From the NCBI RefSeq assembly GCF_013141765.1, contig NZ_WHOD01000106.1, positions 1-64,000 of the forward strand: a stretch of DNA of 64,000 nt, in the 5' to 3' direction. How positions within the stretch are numbered: position 1 is the stretch's first letter; each line of letters starts with the position of its first letter. The notes under the pieces were generated by a model that saw only the letters and a list, made by a program, of their open reading frames with translations, did not search any database and was not told the DNA's origin. Positions 36,393 through 45,313 of this stretch are shown here, in pieces. Position numbers and translations under genes: made by a program. Source of the stretch: Paenibacillus foliorum. GTDB taxonomy: Bacteria; Bacillota; Bacilli; Paenibacillales; NBRC-103111.

Positions 36393-36970
36393 AGCTCATT
36401 CACCATCCAATCATCCTGAAGTTTACGTTTAATAGCCTCTCTTGATCGAAACAATGTTTGGCGAATTTTCTCCTCTGAAACATCAAGACGTTCAGCCATT
36501 TCTTTGTAGGACAGTTGCTCGACCCAACGCATATGTATCACTTGCCGGTATATAGGTTTCAATTGATGAATGTAATGTACGATGGCCTCTTTCATAAGCT
36601 TGGCCTCCACTTCAGCCTCAATTGAAGGGATACCACTGCTCATGAACGAAACAGCATTCTCTATATAGACATCATCAGATAGAAGTTCGTTCCGCTTTTT
36701 ATTATTTTTTCGTAAATAACTAATCGTTGCGTTATATGCGACCGTTCGCAACCAGGCTATCATTCTTCCTTCATCCACATTATGAGGGCTTTTTCGGATC
36801 AGATTGATGAAAGTATCTTGAATAATATCCTCGGCTGCCGGATGATCTTTTACCAAGTACATAATCTTAGGGTATACTAGGCGGTAAAATTGTTCATATA
36901 CTTGCTCCTGCAGCATCGGGTCGAGAGACCTGATGTCACTGGTTAATAGAACTAAAATAGATTTCGACAT
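36389..36970 (-). CDS. ECF RNA polymerase sigma factor
   Basis: A 193-residue sigma-70 family factor. Region 2 (about 25-90) includes AAEDIIQDTFINLIRK and RMIAWLRTVAYNATISYLRK. Region 4 (about 125-185) includes YRQVIHMRWVEQLSYKEMAE and VSEEKIRQTLFRSREAIKRK. There is no region 1 or 3, as expected for the ECF class. GGAGG lies 4 nt before the ATG. It probably drives its own operon; I could not identify its promoter with confidence. Confidence 0.92.
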   Translation of the reverse strand: MSKSILVLLTSDIRSLDPMLQEQVYEQFYRLVYPKIMYLVKDHPAAEDIIQDTFINLIRKSPHNVDEGRMIAWLRTVAYNATISYLRKNNKKRNELLSDDVYIENAVSFMSSGIPSIEAEVEAKLMKEAIVHYIHQLKPIYRQVIHMRWVEQLSYKEMAERLDVSEEKIRQTLFRSREAIKRKLQDDWMVNEL

Positions 36971-37162
36971 GATTCCTCCGCAGCTTCACAAGCCCATTCC
37001 TTTATTTGCCATTTTTAAGACTTAAGCTCTATCTTACACGTTTTCGCGTTAAATTTGGAGAATAATCTCATATTTAACAAATTGATCATCTTTAAATTAC
37101 TACGCGAAAAGCTTCAACGGGGTTCAAGGCTTCGCTCGGCTCACAGGATATTTGGGTTTACA

Positions 37163-37188
37163 CGGCCTGTCGCTGCGGTGGCAGGCCG
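37163..37188. repeat. GC-rich hairpin 3' of fabF
   Basis: CGGCCTG-12 nt-CAGGCCG has perfect 7-bp arms. CTTCAA/TTGAAG repeats flank it. There is no T run, so a terminator role is doubtful. Confidence 0.5.
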
Positions 37189-37196
37189 CTTGAAGA

Positions 37197-38432
37197 TTAA
37201 ACTTTTTTAAACACGAGAACTGCGTTATGTCCACCAAAGCCGAACCCATTGGAGATGGCCACCTGAATCGGGGACGCTTCAGCCTTGTTTGGCACCACAT
37301 CCAAATCACATTCTGGGTCTGGTGTTTCATAGTTGATTGTTGGAGGAATCATCCCGTCCATTAAGCTTTTTACCGTAATAACAGCCTCCAACCCTCCGGC
37401 AGCACCGAACAGATGACCCGTCGCCGACTTTGTCGCGCTTACCTTCAACTTGTAGGCATGTTGACCAAATACACGCTTGATACCTTTAATCTCTGCACCG
37501 TCGCCAAGCGGTGTTCCAGTTGCATGGGCGTTAATATAGTCCACTTCCTCAGGCTGCACACCAGCATCCCTAAGCGCTTCTTTCATAGCCCATGCATTAC
37601 CCGTTCCTTCGGGATCAGGTGCTGTTATATGATAAGCATCTGCAGACTGACCGTAGCCAACAATCTCCGCGAGAATTGTGGCTCCTCTTGCCTGGGCATG
37701 CTCCCATTCTTCTAGAACAAGTACCCCAGCACCCTCTGACATCACAAATCCATCGCGATTTGCATCGAACGGTCTGCTGGCTTGCTGCGGCTCGTCATTA
37801 CGAGTGGACATAGCTTTCATATTACAGAAGCCTCCAAAGGATAATTCATTTATTGGAGACTCCGCTCCACCTGCTATCATTGCATCCGCAGCGCCGCATC
37901 GAATAAGATGAAAGGCCTCCCCGATTGCATTATTTCCGGAAGCACAAGCATTAACAGGTGTTGTATTTGGTCCCTTAGCCCCTAATTGAATAGATAGCTG
38001 GGCTGATCCCATGTTAGCGATCATCATAGGAATGAGAAATGGACTGATACGTCGAGCCCCTTTTTCCAGCATAGTTTTATGATTATCGAGTGTGGTTTGA
38101 ATACCTCCAATCCCAGTTCCAATGGATACTCCTACGCGGTACGCATTTTGTTCTGTGATCCTTAAATCCGCATGATTCAAAGCCTGCTTCCCCGCCGCTA
38201 CAGCAAATTGTACAAAACGGTCCATATGCCGCAGCTCCTTGGGCTCAAAGTAAGCCTCGGGATGAAAATCAGTTACAATACCCGCTATTTGTGTGGCGAA
38301 AGACGATGGATCAAACACCTCAATACGTGAAATTCCTGATTCTCCCTGAATTAAACGACTCCAGAAGGATGTCACATCCGACCCCAATGGGGAAATAACT
38401 CCTAAACCTGTAACGGCTACACGTCTTGACAT
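37197..38432 (-). CDS. fabF: Beta-ketoacyl-ACP synthase II (FabF)
   Basis: A 411-residue condensing enzyme that elongates acyl-ACP with malonyl-ACP. The catalytic triad is in NACASGNNAIG (Cys, about 162), NAHATGTPLGD (His, about 302) and KSATGHLFGAAG (His, about 338). Length fits FabF. It lies 14 bp downstream of fabH in one operon behind a FapR-like operator. No acyl carrier or other fab gene is adjacent, so these may be second copies. Confidence 0.92.
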   Translation of the reverse strand: MSRRVAVTGLGVISPLGSDVTSFWSRLIQGESGISRIEVFDPSSFATQIAGIVTDFHPEAYFEPKELRHMDRFVQFAVAAGKQALNHADLRITEQNAYRVGVSIGTGIGGIQTTLDNHKTMLEKGARRISPFLIPMMIANMGSAQLSIQLGAKGPNTTPVNACASGNNAIGEAFHLIRCGAADAMIAGGAESPINELSFGGFCNMKAMSTRNDEPQQASRPFDANRDGFVMSEGAGVLVLEEWEHAQARGATILAEIVGYGQSADAYHITAPDPEGTGNAWAMKEALRDAGVQPEEVDYINAHATGTPLGDGAEIKGIKRVFGQHAYKLKVSATKSATGHLFGAAGGLEAVITVKSLMDGMIPPTINYETPDPECDLDVVPNKAEASPIQVAISNGFGFGGHNAVLVFKKV

Positions 38433-38446
38433 ATAGATACAGCTCC

Positions 38447-39469
38447 TTATTGATAAGATATTAAAGGCTCATTGATTTGCGGATCTAGCTGAAGCTTTAG
38501 CAGCAAGCCGGCTTGTACGAGTCCGGCTCCAAATCCGTAGAGCAGTAACCGGTCTCCATTCTTTACTCTGCCATCCCGAATCCCCAAATCAAGTGAAAGC
38601 GGAATGGTTGCCGCTGAAGTATTGCCGAACTGCACGAGGCTGTAAAGAGTTCGTTCAATGGGGACACCACTTCGCTCACATACAGGCTCAATAATACGAA
38701 GATTAGCACTATGCGGAATAAACCAATCTACCTGATCCATGCTCCGCCCGCCTTTTTCAAGCAGTGCCTTCATCCCCTCTGGAACCGTACGGACCGCCCA
38801 CTTAAACACTTCCTTGCCATTTTGCACAAGTAATTGACTGTCCTTAAGCTCCACACCATTCAGCTTGTTGGCTAGGCCGGTTCGGTAAACATGGCCGCCG
38901 CCTTTACCTTCTGTTCCCAAATGAAAGGCCTCAAAGCTTGAATGCTCAGCATCCTGCTCCACTAATGCCGCACCGGCTCCATCCCCGAACAACACACAGG
39001 TTGTGCGGTCAGTGTAATCCGTTATCTTCGAAATCGTATCGGCTCCGATAACCAGAATCTTGCGGTGAAGCCCAGATGCAATGAAGCTGTGGGCGGTATG
39101 CAGCGCATAGGCAAAGCCTGCACAGGCCGCACTCAGATCAATAGCTCCAGCTGCAGCTTGTATACCCAAACGGTCTTGAACTATAGCCGCAACACTAGGA
39201 AAGGGAAAATCCGGGGTGCTTGTAGCAACGATAATCAGATCAACGTCGTTAACCGTCTTGTTGTATCTGTGCAGCATATCTTGAACCGCCGCCACGCATA
39301 AATGACTAGTATATTGATCAGGGCTGCTTATTCTGCGCTCACGAATTCCGGTTCGTTGAACGATCCATTCATCACTTGTCTCCACCATGTCTTCGAGGTC
39401 TTTATTCCGTAATATACGTTCAGGTACATAGGTGCCAATAGCTGTAATACGGGCTTTTTGTAGATACAT
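38447..39469 (-). CDS. fabH: Beta-ketoacyl-ACP synthase III (FabH)
   Basis: A 340-residue initiation condensing enzyme that joins acyl-CoA to malonyl-ACP. The catalytic Cys is in LSAACAGFAYAL (about 116), the His in FIPHSANLRIIE (about 253) and the Asn in FGNTSAATIPLSL (about 283). The N-terminal signature is DEWIVQRTGIRERRI. Length is slightly above the usual 312-330. GAGGAG precedes the ATG by 9 nt. B. subtilis also has two FabH types; which branched primer this one prefers cannot be read from sequence. Confidence 0.92.
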   Translation of the reverse strand: MYLQKARITAIGTYVPERILRNKDLEDMVETSDEWIVQRTGIRERRISSPDQYTSHLCVAAVQDMLHRYNKTVNDVDLIIVATSTPDFPFPSVAAIVQDRLGIQAAAGAIDLSAACAGFAYALHTAHSFIASGLHRKILVIGADTISKITDYTDRTTCVLFGDGAGAALVEQDAEHSSFEAFHLGTEGKGGGHVYRTGLANKLNGVELKDSQLLVQNGKEVFKWAVRTVPEGMKALLEKGGRSMDQVDWFIPHSANLRIIEPVCERSGVPIERTLYSLVQFGNTSAATIPLSLDLGIRDGRVKNGDRLLLYGFGAGLVQAGLLLKLQLDPQINEPLISYQ

Positions 39470-39500
39470 AGTTCTACTCTCCTCTGTATTGTTATCTAGT

Positions 39501-39519
39501 ATTAGTACCTAGTACTAAT
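39501..39519. promoter_or_regulatory. FapR-like operator of fabH-fabF
   Basis: ATTAGTAC-CTA-GTACTAAT is a perfect palindrome with 8-bp arms and closely resembles the FapR operator of Bacillus fatty-acid genes (TTAGTACC...ACTAA). It starts a few bases after the promoter -10, about +1 to +20, where a repressor would block transcription. Confidence 0.8.
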
Positions 39520-39526
39520 TTACTTC

Positions 39527-39556
39527 AGTATAGCCTCCATAGCTTGTCCTTGTCAA
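39527..39556 (-). promoter_or_regulatory. Sigma-A promoter of fabH-fabF
   Basis: On the minus strand TTGACA (39556-39551), 18 nt, TATACT (39532-39527). Confidence 0.72.
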
Positions 39557-39559
39557 TCA

Positions 39560-40044
39560 AAGATAAACAGATGAGTAACCCATATACATTTGAACTTCTG
39601 GAGGGTTGAAAGTGGGATTATAGGTGCTTTTGAAGTTGTTAATCGGATGATTCGCGTTTAAGAGATCTCAAGGAAACCTGAATATGTTTTAACCATAGCT
39701 GCTGAATCCGTGGTTCGAGGTCATAGAGGAAGCGCTCGTTCCGTTATTTTCAAAAAAGATCATACAACAGGTGAAATAAAGCATCATTTGTTCCGTTATC
39801 TCTTCGGCTCCACATGCAAATATCCCCAATTCCCCTACATAGAGGAAGAACGAGCTCCGCTATTCGGGATAATTGGACTATCCAGATTAATTAGCGGAAC
39901 TTTTGGTTCCGCAAAGGTACTAATAGCTGCATATTCCCTATCATCTCCATTCATCCCAAATATAAGCTACTGCGCAGTCCTTGGAGACATGTGCGTTTGT
40001 TAAACTTGAGCGAAGCAAAGTTTACAGCTGACACTCTATTTAAC
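39560..40044. other. Gene-free stretch between fabH and the YciI gene
   Basis: About 480 bp with no credible gene. An open frame at 39710-40003 on the plus strand lacks a ribosome binding site and runs through the dispersed repeat. The rest holds nothing recognisable. Confidence 0.6.
39715..39925 (-). repeat. Dispersed intergenic repeat, copy 2
   Basis: In reverse complement it contains CGGAACAAATGATGCTTTAT plus TTCACCT (39795-39769), matching copy 1 at 13838-13863. Other shared elements are the recurrent CGTTCCGTTAT (about 39737), GAACGAGCTCCGCTATTC (about 39849) and a GCGGAAC...GGTTCCGC pair (about 39894-39919). Confidence 0.65.
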
Positions 40045-40090
40045 CCAAAAAACCGACCCCTTACGTACTGTCATACGCTTGGGATCGGTT
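40045..40090 (-). terminator. Terminator of the msrAB-yciI operon
   Basis: On the minus strand AACCGATCCCAA...GGGGTCGGTT with one mismatch is followed by TTTTTT, 39 bp past the YciI-like stop. Confidence 0.7.
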
Positions 40091-40128
40091 CTCCGCTCAT
40101 TCAATATGGATAATGAAATAATACTCTT

Positions 40129-40407
40129 TTATTGAGGAAGGATGGCTCTCGTAACCATTTCCCATTCATGTATTTCATAGCCTCTTGCACCGCTGGATAC
40201 GTACGGATCCTGTCTGACTGTTTCCACAACCTCATCCGTTGATTCGGCAATATAAATAACTAATCCTCCAGATCCATCAGAAAACTTCCCATTAGCAAAA
40301 ATTTTGCCTTCATTACGGCCCTTTTCTAAAAATTCAAGATGCTGCGGGCGGAACTGCTGGCTTTTCTCAATATTAATAATAGGTAAAAAAACGGCATAAT
40401 ATTTCAT
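40129..40407 (-). CDS. YciI family protein
   Basis: A 92-residue dimeric alpha-beta barrel-type protein of the YciI superfamily. Segments HLEFLEKGRNEGKIFANGKF and GGLVIYIAESTDEVVETVRQ and DPYVSSGARGYEIHEWE are typical; the family includes dehydrochlorinase-like enzymes but most have no known substrate. The ATG at 40407 shares one base with the msrAB stop (TGATG) and has GGAGG 9 nt upstream. Co-expression with msrAB hints at a role in oxidative damage, without direct proof. Confidence 0.83.
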   Translation of the reverse strand: MKYYAVFLPIINIEKSQQFRPQHLEFLEKGRNEGKIFANGKFSDGSGGLVIYIAESTDEVVETVRQDPYVSSGARGYEIHEWEMVTRAILPQ

Positions 40408-41393
40408 CAAATTTTTCCTCCAAATAATTCAAGATAAGAACCATAGCCTTCCGCTTCAAGCTCATTCTTCGGTATAAAACGCAGTGCCGCAGAATTGATG
40501 CAGTAACGCAAGCCTCCTTCAGACTTGGGACCATCATTAAACACGTGGCCTAGATGGGAATCCGCCTCTCGACTGCGTACTTCAGTCCGAATCATAAAGT
40601 GGCTGAGATCCTGCTTATCCTTCACATTCGATGCAACCAACGGCTTGGTGAAGCTCGGCCAACCGCAGCCGGAGTCAAACTTATCACGGGAGCTAAACAG
40701 CGGCTCGCCAGATACGATATCTACATAAATGCCTTCACCTTTATGGTCCCAAAACTCATTTTGGAACGGAGGCTCCGTTGCATTGTTTTGCGTCACTTCA
40801 TATTGAATAGGAGTCAGCTTCTCTCTCCGCTGCTCTTTATCCTTCACAGTGTTCCAATGAGCGGCTATGAAGCTATCACGGCCTGAGCCTTTTCTGTACA
40901 TTTTGTAATGCATCGTTTTTTTATGATGATAGCCTTGATGGTACTCTTCTGCTTCGTAAAAGGGTCCAGCCTGGACGATTTCTGTCGCAATCGGTTTGCT
41001 GAACCGTCCGCTTTGCTCCAATAATTGCTTGGATGCCTCCGCCAGCTGCTTCTGCTCATCACTATGATAAAAAATCGCAGTTCGATAAGAACGCCCGCGA
41101 TCATGAAATTGTCCTCCCGCATCCGTCGGGTCGATTTGCTGCCAGAAAATATCGAGCAACTTCTCATAAGGAAATAGCTGTGGATCAAAAGTAATCTGCA
41201 CCGCTTCCGCATGCCCCGTCATTTCCGAGCAAACCTGCTCATACGTTGGATTTACAGTGCTGCCACCCGTATAACCGGAAACCACTTGCTGAATCCCCGG
41301 CATTTCCTCAAAAGGAGATACCATGCACCAAAAACATCCTCCCGCAAACGTCGCTAGCTCGTAACTGCCCTTCTTTTCGATCTCATCATTCAT
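40407..41393 (-). CDS. msrAB: Fused peptide methionine sulfoxide reductase MsrA-MsrB
   Basis: A 328-residue bifunctional repair enzyme. MsrA (about 1-165) carries GGCFWCM with the catalytic Cys and reduces Met-S-sulfoxide. MsrB (about 180-320) has HKGEGIYVDIVSGEPLFSS, DSGCGWPSF, SHLGHVFNDGP and the catalytic Cys in RYCINSAALRF, and reduces Met-R-sulfoxide. The MsrB half lacks the two CxxC zinc pairs found in some relatives. The start is the ATG at 41393 after GGAGGG; the upstream 12 codons are not needed. No signal peptide, so cytoplasmic. Confidence 0.93.
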   Translation of the reverse strand: MNDEIEKKGSYELATFAGGCFWCMVSPFEEMPGIQQVVSGYTGGSTVNPTYEQVCSEMTGHAEAVQITFDPQLFPYEKLLDIFWQQIDPTDAGGQFHDRGRSYRTAIFYHSDEQKQLAEASKQLLEQSGRFSKPIATEIVQAGPFYEAEEYHQGYHHKKTMHYKMYRKGSGRDSFIAAHWNTVKDKEQRREKLTPIQYEVTQNNATEPPFQNEFWDHKGEGIYVDIVSGEPLFSSRDKFDSGCGWPSFTKPLVASNVKDKQDLSHFMIRTEVRSREADSHLGHVFNDGPKSEGGLRYCINSAALRFIPKNELEAEGYGSYLELFGGKI

Positions 41394-41577
41394 CCGTATC
41401 CCTCCACCCTGTAGGAAATGACTTGCCACTCCCTATCATATCAAGCTTTCATACAATTTCCAAATGAGAAGGAAGCAACCTGCTCTTGAATTCAGCTCAA
41501 ATGTAAAACTCTGCATATTTATGATATCGCTTGGAAATATATAACGAATACAAAACTATAGTTTCAGGTGGATGGCA

Positions 41578-42672
41578 ATGGATAAATTATTCAATAAAAT
41601 TAGCTTTTTACAGATTTGCATGATCCTTATGTTAATGAATGGACTCACAAATCATGTCATTGTGAACCCGATGCTCCTCGATGCCTCTGGAAGAGACTCT
41701 TGGATCTCTGTTTTATTCACTGGCGTATTATTTATACCTTGGTGTGCTCTTCTTGTATGGTTTATGAAAAAATCAGGTCAACAGAGGCTCCAGCCTTGGC
41801 TAGCCAGTAAAACTAGCCCGTTGGTATCGTGGATGATAGTAATTCCAATCTGTTTACAGCTGTTCCTAATCGGAGGCTCCACTGTATTACATAGCGCAAC
41901 ATGGACAATAACTAATTACTTGCCTACCACTCCGAAGCTCGTTTTGGTTATTGCTTTATGTGTGGTTTGTTATTATTACGCCAAATCAGGCATCAGCATG
42001 ATTGCCATAAGTGCGGGAATCTTACTTCCGATTGTCGTTCTCTTAGGCTATTTCGTCTCCTTCTCAAATGAGCCACGCAAAGACTATACGCTTCTCCAAC
42101 CTATAATGGAGCATGGATTGCAGCCAGTCATTCATGGAATGGTCTATGCTGGAGCTGGTTTTATCGAGATGTTTATGATCATTGCCATCCAGCATCGATT
42201 GAAATCAACCCTACGCCCCTGGAAGCTCATGATCTTGGGAGCAATTATGATTTATATTACCGTTGGTCCCCTTATTGGCGGGATTACAGAGTTCGGACAC
42301 GAAGAAGCTGCTAAACAATTTGAATCTCCATTTGAGCAATGGCGGTTGGTGAAATTAGGCAATAATATCGAACATGTTGATTTCTTATCCGAATTCCAAT
42401 GGCTATCCGGTGCAGTAATACGAATTAGCTTCGCTCAATTTTTACTTGCGGAATTATTGACCTTTCGTAATCTGAAGCAACGAAGCCGATTTATTCTCGT
42501 CATTACTATCAGCTATGGTGTACTATCGATGCTCCCTATTGATAGTTATACCTTCTATTTATGGATGTTTCACTTCTATATGCCCATCTCACTTGCAATA
42601 GCTTTATTTTTATCGATTGTTTGCATTGCCATCTCTTTTTTTTCGAAGACGGTTAAGGAGGAAATTGCATGA
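41578..42672 (+). CDS. Spore germination permease, GerB (GerAB/GerKB) family
   Basis: A 364-residue inner-spore-membrane protein with ten predicted helices, of the amino acid/polyamine/organocation superfamily. GerB subunits bind the germinant in the GerA-type receptor. The N-terminus KISFLQICMILMLMNGLTNH is typical. ATG at 41578 has AGGTGG 6 nt before it; an in-frame ATG at 41572 abuts the ribosome binding site. It is the first gene of a B-A-C order operon. Germinant unknown. Confidence 0.9.
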   Translation: MDKLFNKISFLQICMILMLMNGLTNHVIVNPMLLDASGRDSWISVLFTGVLFIPWCALLVWFMKKSGQQRLQPWLASKTSPLVSWMIVIPICLQLFLIGGSTVLHSATWTITNYLPTTPKLVLVIALCVVCYYYAKSGISMIAISAGILLPIVVLLGYFVSFSNEPRKDYTLLQPIMEHGLQPVIHGMVYAGAGFIEMFMIIAIQHRLKSTLRPWKLMILGAIMIYITVGPLIGGITEFGHEEAAKQFESPFEQWRLVKLGNNIEHVDFLSEFQWLSGAVIRISFAQFLLAELLTFRNLKQRSRFILVITISYGVLSMLPIDSYTFYLWMFHFYMPISLAIALFLSIVCIAISFFSKTVKEEIA

Positions 42673-44147
42673 ATGGGAAGATCCTTGAACCCGTAGAAAG
42701 TTGGAACGAGCAAAAAATAAAGGCTCTATTCCCTCAATCAGCTGATGTTCAAATAATTAGCTATCGTTTTGAAAATGATACTTCATCAGCTGAAGTCATT
42801 CTTATCTATAGCGATGGATTATGCCAGACCAGTCAGATCGGGGACTTCATCCTTCCAGAGCTCGAACGTTTGTTTCGTCAAAATGGATTTAATGAATTAA
42901 TTCAAGGCCATGCTTACGGCAGCTTGCCATTACTATCGTTAGAAACCAGAGTTACGTCAGAACTTATATCTGAATTAATTTTTGAAGGTAATCTACTGGT
43001 GCTGTTCCCCCCAACGAATGCTTTATTCAAAATATGTATTTGCAATCGTCCTCAGCGTACTCCCGCGGAATCAAGCACGGAGGTTTCCATCAAAGGACCG
43101 AAAGATGGATTTATAGAGGATATTAATGTCAACGTAGCTTTAATCCGCAAACGTATTCGGAGCCATTCGCTCTGCTATGAAACCTATACACTGGGAAAGC
43201 GGACAAAAACAAAGGTCGGATTATTGTATTTTCAAGACATTATTGCCCCTGAAATATTGAGCAAAGTCCAAAATAAAATCAACAGGATTGAGATCGACGG
43301 ACTGTACAGCATTAACCAGCTTGAGGAGCTGATTACAGATGCCAAGTACTCTCTTATGCCCTTGCTTGATTATACAGGTCGACCAGATAAGGCAGTCAGC
43401 AGCTTACTTGCTGGGAGATTTGTCATCATAGTTGACGGGAACCCGATGGTTTTAATCGGCCCGGCTACCTTCTTGCTTCTACTGAAATCGCCTGAAGATC
43501 TTTACTTTAGCTTCCAATATATTTCATTTGCCCGCGTTATTCGGATATTCAGCTTCTGCTTATCCGTGTTACTTCCCGGTGCATGGGTGGCACTCTCTTC
43601 ATTCCATCCGGATCAGATTCCATTTCGGCTTATGGCGACCATTTCCTCTGCGCGTATTGGCCTCCCATTTTCTGGACAGGTTGAATTATTTATTTTGCTG
43701 TTGCTGTTAGAGATATTTAGAGAAGCGGGTTTGCGACTTCCAAATTCACTTGGGCAAACCTTAACTGTTGTCGGTGGATTAGTTATAGGGGATGCCTCCA
43801 TCCGGGCAGGCTTGGTCTCACCAAGTGTTGTTGTTGTAGGCGCAATAACTGCAGTAAGCGGCACGACACTCGTCAGTCAATCGTTAAGCTCATCCGTTAG
43901 TGTCATCCGACTTTTGCTTTTTTTCATTTCGTCCTTTCTAGGGATGTTTGGCCTGCTCCTAGGCATCCTACTCTTAGTAGGATACATGTGTACTCTCCGA
44001 TCCTTCGGAGTTCCTTATATGTCGCCTATCTCACCTTTGACTATTAAGGAGCTATTAGGAGCTATCCTTCGGCTTCCTTGGAGCAGAAATAAGACAAGAC
44101 CTCAATCCTTACACACCGTAGATTCGGACCGACAAGGGGAAGATTAG
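42669..44147 (+). CDS. Spore germination receptor protein, GerA family
   Basis: A 492-residue protein with a large hydrophilic N-terminal domain (1-270) and a membrane domain of about five helices (about 290-460). Conserved GerA segments are IEIDGLYSINQLEELITDAK, GRPDKAVSSLLAGRFVIIVD, DLYFSFQYISFARVIRIFSF and LPNSLGQTLTVVGGLVIGDA. The ATG overlaps the GerB stop (ATGA). It has no N-terminal disordered repeats of the kind seen in some GerA proteins. It assembles with the other two products as a ligand-gated ion channel in the spore inner membrane. Confidence 0.93.
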   Translation: MNGKILEPVESWNEQKIKALFPQSADVQIISYRFENDTSSAEVILIYSDGLCQTSQIGDFILPELERLFRQNGFNELIQGHAYGSLPLLSLETRVTSELISELIFEGNLLVLFPPTNALFKICICNRPQRTPAESSTEVSIKGPKDGFIEDINVNVALIRKRIRSHSLCYETYTLGKRTKTKVGLLYFQDIIAPEILSKVQNKINRIEIDGLYSINQLEELITDAKYSLMPLLDYTGRPDKAVSSLLAGRFVIIVDGNPMVLIGPATFLLLLKSPEDLYFSFQYISFARVIRIFSFCLSVLLPGAWVALSSFHPDQIPFRLMATISSARIGLPFSGQVELFILLLLLEIFREAGLRLPNSLGQTLTVVGGLVIGDASIRAGLVSPSVVVVGAITAVSGTTLVSQSLSSSVSVIRLLLFFISSFLGMFGLLLGILLLVGYMCTLRSFGVPYMSPISPLTIKELLGAILRLPWSRNKTRPQSLHTVDSDRQGED

Positions 44148-44148
44148 T

Positions 44149-45303
44149 GTGAAATTATGGCCTAAACTGGCTCTTATTTGTGCAGTGCTCGTATCTCTAG
44201 CCGGCTGTTGGGATTCCAAACCCATTCAAAATATGGCTTATGTGACGGCTATTGGGCTCGATTATAAGGATAACCAAATTATTTTGTATGCGCAGGTATT
44301 AAACTTCTTAAATGTGGCGAAGAGTGAACATTTCGAAATTGGTAAAAATGTGCCTGTGTGGATTGGAAGAGGTACCGGGAAAACCATTTCTGAAGCTATG
44401 ACCTCCATATACGAGACATCACAATTAAGAGTGTACTGGGGTCATGTCAAGGCGATAGTGTGCAGTGAAGAAATATTAAAAGAGAAAGAGACGCTGCGTC
44501 AAGCCTATGATGGGATTAACCGTTACCGTGAGATTCGTTATAACGTTCTACTCTATGGAACGAAGATGCCATTAACTGAAATTCTTTCTCAAAAGTCCAT
44601 ATTTCACTTTTCGCCTTTGGACACGATATTGGATACCCCCGAGGACATCTTTTCACAAAGATCTTTTGTTCCGCCCCAATACGGCTATAAAATAATTTCT
44701 GAAATAAATGAGCTAGGACGAACTCCCATGCTTCCTTCAATCACTATAACCAAAAAGGTTTGGACAGAGGATCAAACAACCGCACCTATGTTTCTAATTG
44801 ATGGTGCCTTCTTAATAAACAAGAATACAAGGACACAATGGTTTTCGGAGGACGACCTTAAGGGAGTTAGATGGATTCAGAAAAAAATGAAAAGGTCTCT
44901 TATTAATATTCCTGACAGCAAAAAACCGCTAGCATCGCTTATCTTATATAAACCTCGTCATTCGATACAATATTACTTTGAAAATAATGAATTGCGTTTT
45001 AAAGTTATTATTAAAGTTAGCTCATATATTGATGAAACGATGTCTGACATCTCCATTAAAGCCATGGAGAAACTAGCTGAAACTGTAGTTAGGGATGAAG
45101 TGATTTCAACGTATGAAAAGGGACTCGAGACTCAAACTGATACGCTCAATTTACTTGGTGAGTTGTATAGAAATGCTCCCCGCAAGTGGCGTGAACTACA
45201 ACAGGAGGAAGGCAAGCTGGAATTAAAAAAATCGACCTTGGGTAAGGTCGAAGTTCATGTGAATATCATGCATACTGGAAAATATAAAGGAAGATCTAAT
45301 TAA
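44149..45303 (+). CDS. Spore germination lipoprotein, Ger(x)C family
   Basis: A 384-residue lipoprotein. The signal peptide ends in LAGCW (Cys20), then DSKPIQNMAYVTAIGLDYKD, typical of GerC. The remaining three-domain body spans to the C-terminus (KAMEKLAETVVRDEVISTYE). GTG start one base after the gerA stop, with AAGGGGAAG upstream. It completes a tricistronic germinant receptor operon. A sigma-G promoter is expected upstream of 41572 but I saw only a poor match. Confidence 0.93.
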   Translation: MKLWPKLALICAVLVSLAGCWDSKPIQNMAYVTAIGLDYKDNQIILYAQVLNFLNVAKSEHFEIGKNVPVWIGRGTGKTISEAMTSIYETSQLRVYWGHVKAIVCSEEILKEKETLRQAYDGINRYREIRYNVLLYGTKMPLTEILSQKSIFHFSPLDTILDTPEDIFSQRSFVPPQYGYKIISEINELGRTPMLPSITITKKVWTEDQTTAPMFLIDGAFLINKNTRTQWFSEDDLKGVRWIQKKMKRSLINIPDSKKPLASLILYKPRHSIQYYFENNELRFKVIIKVSSYIDETMSDISIKAMEKLAETVVRDEVISTYEKGLETQTDTLNLLGELYRNAPRKWRELQQEEGKLELKKSTLGKVEVHVNIMHTGKYKGRSN

Positions 45304-45313
45304 TCGAACCCGA

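Noticed and set aside
37197..39469. fabH-fabF as the start of a polyketide or secondary-metabolite cluster.
   Set aside because: Both are standard fatty-acid enzymes with a FapR-like site, and no acyltransferase, carrier protein, ketoreductase or NRPS gene is nearby.
39710..40003. Open frame of 97 codons on the plus strand.
   Set aside because: No ribosome binding site; it runs through the dispersed repeat and part of the A/T-rich flank, and the product has no coherent pattern.
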